In this document: piece by piece, positions 52,158 through 58,270 of the stretch
Numbering within the stretch: the stretch's first letter is position 1
Layout: each line of letters opens with the position of its first letter
Assembly: GCA_028280505.1 (NCBI GenBank)
Contig: JANQLO010000022.1
Span: forward strand, 1 to 58,270
DNA: 58,270 nt
Source of the DNA: Chromatiales bacterium
GTDB lineage: Bacteria > Pseudomonadota > Gammaproteobacteria > Chromatiales > Chromatiaceae
Reading direction: 5' to 3'
Program-made: the position numbers and the translations under genes
The notes under the pieces: generated by a model
Database searches by the model: none
Seen by the model: only the letters and a program-made list of their open reading frames with translations
Told to the model about the DNA's origin: nothing

Positions 52158-53333
52158 CTACGAGGCGTTCTTCAGCGACCATTCACGCACATAACCGGGG
52201 ATCTGGGATGCCGGAATCGGCTTGCTCATGAAGTAACCCTGAGCGGTATCGCAGCCGAGCCCTTGAAGGTAATTCCAGGTGTCGGCGGACTCCACGCCTT
52301 CGGCACAGACTTTCAATCCCAGTTTATGGCCCAAAGTCACCAAGACCTCGACAATGGCGCGTGCCTCGGTATTGCAGTCACACTCCATGACGAAGGATTT
52401 ATCCACCTTGAGCTCACTGAAAGGCATCCGGTAAAGCTGAACCAATGAGGAATAGCCGGTGCCGAAATCGTCGATCGACAGCTCGACACCCTTGATACGA
52501 AACCGGGTGAGGGTGGCCATCGACGATGCGACATCGGCCATGGCGCCGCTTTCCGTCAGCTCGATCGTCAGCTGATCGTTGGGTACTTGATGTCTTTCGA
52601 GTAAAGCCAGCAAATTGTCCGGTAGCTGCGGGTCGGTCAGCATGGATGCGGACAGATTGACCGCAGCCGTGAGTTCCAGCCCTTCGTTACGCCAGTTTTT
52701 GAGTTGACGTAGCGTTTCCGTCAGCACGAATTCCGTCATGGGTATGATCAGGCCGCTCTGCTCGGCGAGCGGAATGAATCGGTCCGGGTACAGGAGCCCG
52801 TCGTTTGGGTGGCGCCAGCGAACGAGTGCCTCGACACCGATGCATTGACCGCAGTTTTCGGCACCAATCTGTATTTTGGGTTGGTAATGAACCGTCAGTT
52901 GGTTCTCGTCGATGGCCCTTTCCAAGTCCTTTTCGGTAATCGGGTGATGCACTTCGTACACTTGCTCGAAGATATCCATCAGTGTCGCGATACGGACGGG
53001 TTTTTGAAGATTACCCAGCATGTTGAGACCTTGGTCTCTGCCGATGCGCTCGGCACTGGCGAGTGTTCTGTTGTCCACACCGCTCAAGAGCAATACTCTG
53101 GCCTGGCATCCGTTTTCGGCAAGGAATTTGAGATGGGTTACCCCATCGGTTCCCGGCATGTTGAGGTCGAGCAATATCAGCGTAGGTTGGAAACCTGCAT
53201 AAGCATCCATGAACTGCTCGGCGGAATATGCCGCGACGACTTCAAACCCGATTTCCTCGGCGGCCGCGGCGACCAGTTCACAGATCGTCGGTTCATCATC
53301 GACGACCAACAGTCGATTCGGGTTACCGCCCAT
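52158..53333 (-). CDS. REC-EAL c-di-GMP phosphodiesterase
   Basis: 391 residues. Receiver domain with D56 in LILLDLNMPGTDG and K111 in LQKPV. EAL domain from about 130: signature at 168-170 (VEALVRW), IELTES, DDFGTGYSSL, KVDKSFV and CAEGVE, all catalytic positions present, so it should degrade c-di-GMP when phosphorylated. The gene is divergent from a CHASE hybrid kinase across a 445-base gap, suggesting that kinase as a possible partner. Confidence 0.9.
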   Translation of the reverse strand: MGGNPNRLLVVDDEPTICELVAAAAEEIGFEVVAAYSAEQFMDAYAGFQPTLILLDLNMPGTDGVTHLKFLAENGCQARVLLLSGVDNRTLASAERIGRDQGLNMLGNLQKPVRIATLMDIFEQVYEVHHPITEKDLERAIDENQLTVHYQPKIQIGAENCGQCIGVEALVRWRHPNDGLLYPDRFIPLAEQSGLIIPMTEFVLTETLRQLKNWRNEGLELTAAVNLSASMLTDPQLPDNLLALLERHQVPNDQLTIELTESGAMADVASSMATLTRFRIKGVELSIDDFGTGYSSLVQLYRMPFSELKVDKSFVMECDCNTEARAIVEVLVTLGHKLGLKVCAEGVESADTWNYLQGLGCDTAQGYFMSKPIPASQIPGYVREWSLKNAS

Positions 53334-53778
53334 AATCCGTATTCCCTATTGCACCGATTTTGGGTGAGTGTCTTTTCGAAGCGATTGGACGAGGCGTCGT
53401 CTCGGATACCTTAGAAAGAGAAATCGCGGCCGCAAACTCGGCATAACGGAATAGGCTTGTGCGTTTCGAAATCATTATGTCTTCTGCGTAACGCTTCCTT
53501 GCACTGGCTGGCGGGGCCGAATGAGCGTGCTTGGGCGTTATCGTTTTTGCTTGAGTCTCGGCACGAGGTGTCAACCTCGCGTTGCCCACACCACGATGAT
53601 TTCGGTATCGGCCGCTTGCATTGCGACTTGAACGGTACGCTGTGCTTGGGAATTTAAAGGCTAGTCCGGTGCGGGATTCTCCAGAAATGGCAGTTGTGGC
53701 CGATGGTTTCCAGTACGAAAAAGTCATCGTTGTGTGACAAGGACCCATAGAGGTTAGATAACAAAAGAGCCGAGCCCC
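53334..53778. other. Divergent gap with one hairpin
   Basis: 445 bases without a credible gene between the REC-EAL and hybrid kinase genes. One perfect hairpin (cgaggt at 53564-53569, acctcg at 53574-53579) with a 4-base loop lies in the middle. No GEMM riboswitch core was recognised. Promoters for both genes must lie here. Confidence 0.5.
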
Positions 53779-56436
53779 ATGAACGAGAGCGCGTTTTCGG
53801 ACAGTCGACTAACTGAGCCGAAAAGACTTGTGAGTTTAATTCCTGTCACGATTCTGGGGGTGGTGCTGTCTGCTGCCGCTGCCTTATTGCAGGCGCAGTA
53901 TGAGCACGAGGCTGCACTTCAACGTTTTACCGCCGCCGCCGATGCGAGATTCTTGGCGATAAAGGCCAGCTTCGTCGCGGCGGCAGAAAATCTCCACAGT
54001 GTGGAGGCATTGTTCTTCAGTTCCGAAGTCGTGACCCGGGCCGAGTTCGGGCAGTTTGCCGCCAGCGTCGTTGCACGCCATCCCAAGATTCGCTCGCTCA
54101 TGTGGGTGCCGCGGGTGTCTCACGAAGCGCGTGCCGACTATGAAGGCCAGACCATAAGGCTGTTCGAACGCAGTGCGGACGGTGCCTTGATTGCCGCCTC
54201 ATCACGTCCCGAGCATTTTCCCGCCCACTATGTTGAACCCGAGGAGAGTTGTTCATTCGTTCAGGGCCTCGATTTCGCCAGTAATCCCGAACTCATGAAA
54301 GTACTGAATCACGCAAGAGACAGTGGGCGGCTTTCGGCCTATTGCCGCGATTGCCGAAAAGGCGTGACGGTCGCGGATCAGTCCGGTTTGGAATACTTGG
54401 TTATCAGGCCTGTCTATCAGCCGAATGCGGCGATAAGTTCGATATCGGAACGGCGTAGCAATCTGTATGGATTCGTCATCGGCGTATTTCGGCTGGCGAG
54501 TCTCGTCGAAACCGGTTTGCGTGAGTTACCGCCGGGCAGTCTCGATCTTTGGTTGTATGGCGATCCGGCGAGTTTGGGAAAACATCTGCTTTATTATCAT
54601 GCCTCGCGTACCCGTCCCACCGACACCGCGCCTGCGAGTAAAACCATACCTTTGCCGGACAGCGGCGTCATGAGCCTGACCCGCGATTTGCCGGTCGCGG
54701 ACCTCAATTGGGAAGTGGTAGCGGCGGCTACGCCTGAATTCGGTGGCGAGCAGGAGTGGGAGGCCTGGACGATATTCATCACCGGGACCGTATTGACCGG
54801 TATGCTGGTGATTTACCTGTCGCGCGTGAGAAAAGCCAACGCCAGGGCGCTCGAGGCCGGGATTATGCTACGTACCATTTTGGATACGATTCCGGCCAGA
54901 GTGTTTTGGAAAGATACGGATTTACGCTACTTGGGGTGTAATCGTCTGTTTGCGCAGGACGGCGGGGTGGACGACCCGTCCGAACTCATCGGTCTTAACG
55001 ATTACGATGTCGCTTGGGCGGAAAATGCCGAGGATTACCGTGCCGACGACCGGCGTGTATTGAAAACCTTGGAGCCCTACCTGGGTTTTGAGGAGGAGCA
55101 GGTCAGGCCGTCGGGCGAGGTAGCCTATCTGGTAACCAGTAAGGCGCCACTGCGTGACGCTACCGGCAAGGTGATCGGTGTGTTGGGCACTTATGAAGAC
55201 ATCACCGAACGCAAGGGCATCGAGGCCCGCCTCAATCAAGCCCAAAAAATGGAGGCGGTGGGGCAACTCACGGGTGGTATCGCACATGATTTCAACAATA
55301 TCCTGACGACCATCATCGGTAACCTGGATCTGCTTCAGCGCACCATTACCGATCCGAAAGGGCTTGAGCGCCTGGAAAACGCAACGCGCGCAACCTTACG
55401 TGGCGCATCGCTCACCCAACGCCTACTGGCGTTCTCGCGTCGCCAAACCCTGGAACCGAAGGTTACCGACGTCAATGAGCTGATCGAGGGCTTGTACGAA
55501 TTGTTGAACCGTACTTTGGGCGAGACGGTGGAACTTCAAACGGCGCTGGCGGAAGACATCAGTCACACCATGATCGATCCCGCGCAGCTCGAGAATTCAC
55601 TCTTGAATCTCGCCATAAACGCGCGCGATGCAATGCCGGTAGGCGGCCAGCTGACGATCGAAACGGCAAAAGCGACGTTCGATGAAGAATATGCGAAGAC
55701 ATATCCTTACGTGACTCCCGGCGCCTATATCATGGTTGCGGTTTCCGACACCGGTACGGGCATGCCTCCGGATATTGCCGACAAGGTATTCGAACCGTTT
55801 TTTACGACCAAAGACGTGGGTAAAGGCACCGGGCTGGGTCTGAGTATGGTGTATGGATTCGTCAAACAGTCCAAAGGGCATATTCATCTCTACAGCGAAC
55901 CGGACCATGGTACGTCGGTAAAAATCTATCTGCCGGAATGGGATGACGACGTGGCATCGCCGACGGTGCCGGACTCGGGTGTCCAAGAGGATGCCGCAAC
56001 GTGCAATACCGAATCCGCCACTATCCTGGTCGTTGAAGACGACGCCGACGTGCGCGAAGTGGCTGTCGGTAATCTGGAGGAATTGGGTTATCGGCTGCTC
56101 GTTGCCTCCAACGGACCGGAGGCGATGGAGATTGTCGAGGCACTGCCGGAGGGTGAGCGCATCGACCTTTTGTTTAGCGATGTGGTGATGCCCGGCGGTA
56201 TGACCGGACCGGAACTTGCGATTGAAGTCAAAAAACATTTGCCTCAAATAAAGGTTCTTTTCACCTCGGGTAATCCACGCAATGCATTCGAACGCAATCA
56301 TGGGGCAAACGGTGGTGCACCGTTACTGGTGAAACCTTACCGGAATGACGAATTGGCGCGTGCCGTGAGTGAATTGATGTCGGGGCAAGATGCGATCAAA
56401 GTCGTTTCTTCAGTCGGTTCCGGAGACGTTCATTAA
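53779..56436 (+). CDS. CHASE-PAS hybrid sensor histidine kinase
   Basis: 885 residues. A membrane helix near 19-38, a periplasmic CHASE domain (about 70-290), a second helix near 330-350 ([17 protein letters not shown]), a PAS domain with [15 protein letters not shown], then HisKA with H503 in [12 protein letters not shown] and HATPase with [11 protein letters not shown] and [15 protein letters not shown]. The C-terminal receiver has D801 in [11 protein letters not shown]. The HisKA type (GGIAHDFNN) is that of hybrid kinases often linked to free-standing receivers. Its 445-base divergent neighbour encodes REC-EAL. Confidence 0.9.
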   Translation: MNESAFSDSRLTEPKRLVSLIPVTILGVVLSAAAALLQAQYEHEAALQRFTAAADARFLAIKASFVAAAENLHSVEALFFSSEVVTRAEFGQFAASVVARHPKIRSLMWVPRVSHEARADYEGQTIRLFERSADGALIAASSRPEHFPAHYVEPEESCSFVQGLDFASNPELMKVLNHARDSGRLSAYCRDCRKGVTVADQSGLEYLVIRPVYQPNAAISSISERRSNLYGFVIGVFRLASLVETGLRELPPGSLDLWLYGDPASLGKHLLYYHASRTRPTDTAPASKTIPLPDSGVMSLTRDLPVADLNWEVVAAATPEFGGEQEWEAWTIFITGTVLTGMLVIYLSRVRKANARALEAGIMLRTILDTIPARVFWKDTDLRYLGCNRLFAQDGGVDDPSELIGLNDYDVAWAENAEDYRADDRRVLKTLEPYLGFEEEQVRPSGEVAYLVTSKAPLRDATGKVIGVLGTYEDITERKGIEARLNQAQKMEAVGQLTGGIAHDFNNILTTIIGNLDLLQRTITDPKGLERLENATRATLRGASLTQRLLAFSRRQTLEPKVTDVNELIEGLYELLNRTLGETVELQTALAEDISHTMIDPAQLENSLLNLAINARDAMPVGGQLTIETAKATFDEEYAKTYPYVTPGAYIMVAVSDTGTGMPPDIADKVFEPFFTTKDVGKGTGLGLSMVYGFVKQSKGHIHLYSEPDHGTSVKIYLPEWDDDVASPTVPDSGVQEDAATCNTESATILVVEDDADVREVAVGNLEELGYRLLVASNGPEAMEIVEALPEGERIDLLFSDVVMPGGMTGPELAIEVKKHLPQIKVLFTSGNPRNAFERNHGANGGAPLLVKPYRNDELARAVSELMSGQDAIKVVSSVGSGDVH

Positions 56437-56522
56437 CGCAAGCCCGGTGTCGACGCGGGCATGGTTCGTGACGTGATTCTTCTCGGAAAACGAATAGCGT
56501 ACCGATGTTTGCCCGGTCGGAT

Positions 56523-57050
56523 TCAGCCATCGTTTCTTGCCCAAGTCCGGATCGTCCGAATCTCAGCGGGCGCTATACCGAGGGATTCAAGAAAATCCTG
56601 ATGCGATTCCGGTGAGGCGCGTTCGAATGCGATATGCCATTTGCGCATGGCAGCATCGTTCAGTCCCGCCGATCGCAATATCGCGACCCAGGTCTCTTTG
56701 CTGAGAGTTCGGCTGTGCCGCTCCAAGTCGCTCGATTCCATGATTTGCAGGATGACCATCTGTTGTTCCCGCAGGCTTTGGATTTCCCTGTTGATGCTGT
56801 CCAGGCGATGCGCCAAGGCGAGTTGCACCCCGTCTTTGTCGTGGTCGAGGATATTGGCGATCGCTTCCAACGGTAATCCGGCGCTGCGGTACATGGCGAT
56901 CTTTGCCATTCTCTCCACATCGGTCTCCGAATAGATCCTGTAGTTGGCTTCGGTGCGTGCACTTGGCGATAGCAGGCCGATGGCATCGTAATACAGCAAC
57001 GTGCTGCGTGAGATACCGAAGCGTTTTACCAGTTGGCCGATGGTGTACAT
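56523..57050 (-). CDS. MerR-family regulator with SKETW C-terminal domain
   Basis: 175 residues from the ATG at 57050; an in-frame start at 57086 is possible, and neither has a clear ribosome-binding site. MerR HTH (YTIGQLVKRFGISRSTLLYYD) and a coiled-coil dimer helix lead to a C-terminal domain of about 60 residues beginning LSKETWVAILRSAGLND. This domain has no metal-binding Cys. It is duplicated as a separate small protein 60 bases upstream on the same strand. Confidence 0.87.
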   Translation of the reverse strand: MYTIGQLVKRFGISRSTLLYYDAIGLLSPSARTEANYRIYSETDVERMAKIAMYRSAGLPLEAIANILDHDKDGVQLALAHRLDSINREIQSLREQQMVILQIMESSDLERHSRTLSKETWVAILRSAGLNDAAMRKWHIAFERASPESHQDFLESLGIAPAEIRTIRTWARNDG

Positions 57051-57110
57051 GGGGTATCGACTGTCATTCGTATGCGCGGGCGGCACGCGAGGACAGCCGC
57101 CCGCGACGAT

Positions 57111-57293
57111 TTAGACAGACCTTATTTCGTTGATCTCGCTTTGAGGAATACCCAGCCATTCCAGAAAGTTCCGGTGACTGTCCGGGTGTCTGGCTTCGAA
57201 CGTGCGGTGCCATTGTCGCATCCGGGTATCATCAAGGCCGATATCGCGAAAGAGCGAGACCCAATCGTCTTTGCTCATGTTTTCAGCAGTCAT
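57111..57293 (-). CDS. Free-standing copy of the MerR C-terminal domain
   Basis: 60 residues from the ATG at 57293, chosen because ggag lies eight bases upstream. It aligns along its whole length to the C-terminal domain of the neighbouring MerR protein: MSKDDWVSLFRDIGLDDTRM against LSKETWVAILRSAGLNDAAM, and SHRNFLEWLGIP against SHQDFLESLGIA. It has no DNA-binding part. It may compete for or share the effector of the MerR protein, or be the controlled product. Confidence 0.8.
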   Translation of the reverse strand: MTAENMSKDDWVSLFRDIGLDDTRMRQWHRTFEARHPDSHRNFLEWLGIPQSEINEIRSV

Positions 57294-57505
57294 GGTCGTT
57301 TCTCCAGTCGTTTTGAAATTGTCGATACCGCGAGCGTTCTTATGCAGAACACTCGGCCGGCGAGACACAGGCTGCACTATGAAGCGATAGACAGGTCAAG
57401 TCTTGGCGACGCCTTTCGGCCGTAAAAGCACAATGCAATGGGTAATGCATGCAATGGCATATTTGAGCATGAGGTTTCTGAGCATGCCTTTGCAGAGCGA
57501 TTCTC

Positions 57506-58270
57506 TTATTTGGAACGCCTCAATGACGGATTCTCGTGAGAGAAGCAGTCGTCCAACATCTCGATCCAGTGCTTGACCGGTATCGGCGAAGCCAGGGCCA
57601 AATGTGTCAGACAGCCGATATTGGCCGTCACGATAGCCTCCGGGCGTGTTGCCAGCAGGGTTTCCAGTTTCCGCGTCCGCAAGGATTCCGAGAGTCCGCG
57701 TTGTAGAATCGAATAGGTGCCGGCTGCACCGCAACACATGAACGGATAGGCGACCGGTACCAGTTTGTAGCCGGCGCGTTTGAGTAACGCTTCGGCCACG
57801 CCGTTCAGTTTCTCGCCGTGTTGCAGACTGCAGGACGATTGGAAGGCGATACGCTTAACGGGTCGATCTGCCGAGGCGTCATGCGGCGATTCGGTTTGCC
57901 ATTCTTGGGCGACGATCTCGGCGATGTCTTTGGTAAGGCCGGCAATACGTGCTGCTTTATCCCGGTAGAGTGCGTCGTCGCGCAGGAGTTCGCCATATTC
58001 GCGCAGGTGCATGCCGCACCCGCTGGCGGTGAGTACGATGGCCTCTACACCGGACTCGACGTACGGCCATAGCGCATTGATCGTCGTGCGCATGAAATGG
58101 CGTGCTTCCCGGCCGGCCGCCAGATGATGGCTCAAGGCACCGCAGCAACCGGCATCGGCCGCGACCCCCCGGATCCCGAAACGGTCCAATACGCGTGCGG
58201 TGGCGGCATTGATTTCGGGCGCCAGAGCGGGTTGAACACAGCCCTGCCAGATCACCATCGTTCGACGATG
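57506..58270 (-). CDS. glcF: Glycolate oxidase iron-sulfur subunit GlcF, C-terminal part (partial)
   Basis: The frame runs to the right window edge, so the N-terminal ferredoxin-like part is outside. The visible 254 residues hold the two Cys-rich CCG domains of the family: VIWQGCVQP with DAGCCGALSHH, and SSCSLQHGEK with YPFMCCGAAGTYS. Together with the FAD subunits GlcD/GlcE it oxidises glycolate to glyoxylate and feeds electrons to the chain. No glcD or glcE can be seen because of the window edge. Confidence 0.9.
   Translation of the reverse strand, partial: HRRTMVIWQGCVQPALAPEINAATARVLDRFGIRGVAADAGCCGALSHHLAAGREARHFMRTTINALWPYVESGVEAIVLTASGCGMHLREYGELLRDDALYRDKAARIAGLTKDIAEIVAQEWQTESPHDASADRPVKRIAFQSSCSLQHGEKLNGVAEALLKRAGYKLVPVAYPFMCCGAAGTYSILQRGLSESLRTRKLETLLATRPEAIVTANIGCLTHLALASPIPVKHWIEMLDDCFSHENPSLRRSK

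Overview
The window reads as a chromosomal segment of a free-living or symbiotic gammaproteobacterium. The genus cannot be fixed from sequence alone. Pointers are an rluB gene directly behind an Ala-Glu tailed C-terminus (the usual scpB-rluB order), MipA/OmpV beside an OmpR-type two-component pair, PpnN, CbpA/CbpM, HemG, an ArsJ-type arsenic cluster, PEP-CTERM-like tails and abundant c-di-GMP and hybrid-kinase signalling. Spot counts of 60-base rows give 36/60 G+C at 36301 but only 22/60 at 4561, so about 4.0-7.1 kb stands out as AT-rich. I saw no rRNA, tRNA, CRISPR array, transposase or integrase.

Layout. 1-3.9 kb: tail of a probable scpB, rluB, a MagIII-like base-excision glycosylase, a diguanylate cyclase and, divergently, an exported tandem-thioredoxin protein. 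3.9-7.1 kb: an AT-rich island with a Sll1717-type P-loop ATPase between two small membrane proteins, separated by long inverted repeats. 7.1-12 kb: HTH/DUF2975 pair, O-methyltransferase, MipA and a two-component system. 12.2-15 kb: a three-gene unit of TPR-AAA+ ATPase, four-helix membrane protein and TPR protein with a membrane tail. 15-22.4 kb: mostly secreted or envelope proteins, including a two-PDZ His-rich protein and two exported EEP-fold nucleases with sorting-signal tails. 22.6-30.6 kb: racemase, GFA protein, DUF900 hydrolase, large hybrid kinase, two HupE/UreJ-like proteins, HemG and GNAT. 30.7-35.1 kb: AttH-type lipoprotein with a YbbA/YbbP-like ABC transporter. 35.3-40.1 kb: SUF iron-sulfur operon (sufBCD, sufT, A-type carrier, sufE) behind an IscR-like site and without sufS. 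40.2-43.5 kb: ppnN, then a heat-shock group (hsp20 with a sigma-32 type promoter, cbpA, cbpM). 43.5-46.5 kb: arsenic operon arsR-gapdh-half-size GDT1-arsJ with a 14-bp dyad operator over the arsR start. 46.6-58.3 kb: exported unknown protein, TIR-membrane protein, class II amidotransferase, PilZ, GcvA-like LysR regulator, enoyl-CoA hydratase, REC-EAL and CHASE-hybrid kinase arranged divergently, a MerR regulator with a free-standing copy of its C-terminal domain next door, and the C-terminal part of GlcF.

Most genes are housekeeping or well-known accessory modules. The least explained units are the AT-rich ATPase island, the TPR-AAA/membrane/TPR operon, the single TIR-membrane protein, the GDT1 half-protein embedded in the ars operon, and the MerR/mini-domain pair. 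Gene functions are assigned by recognition of motifs and family patterns; no database search was run.
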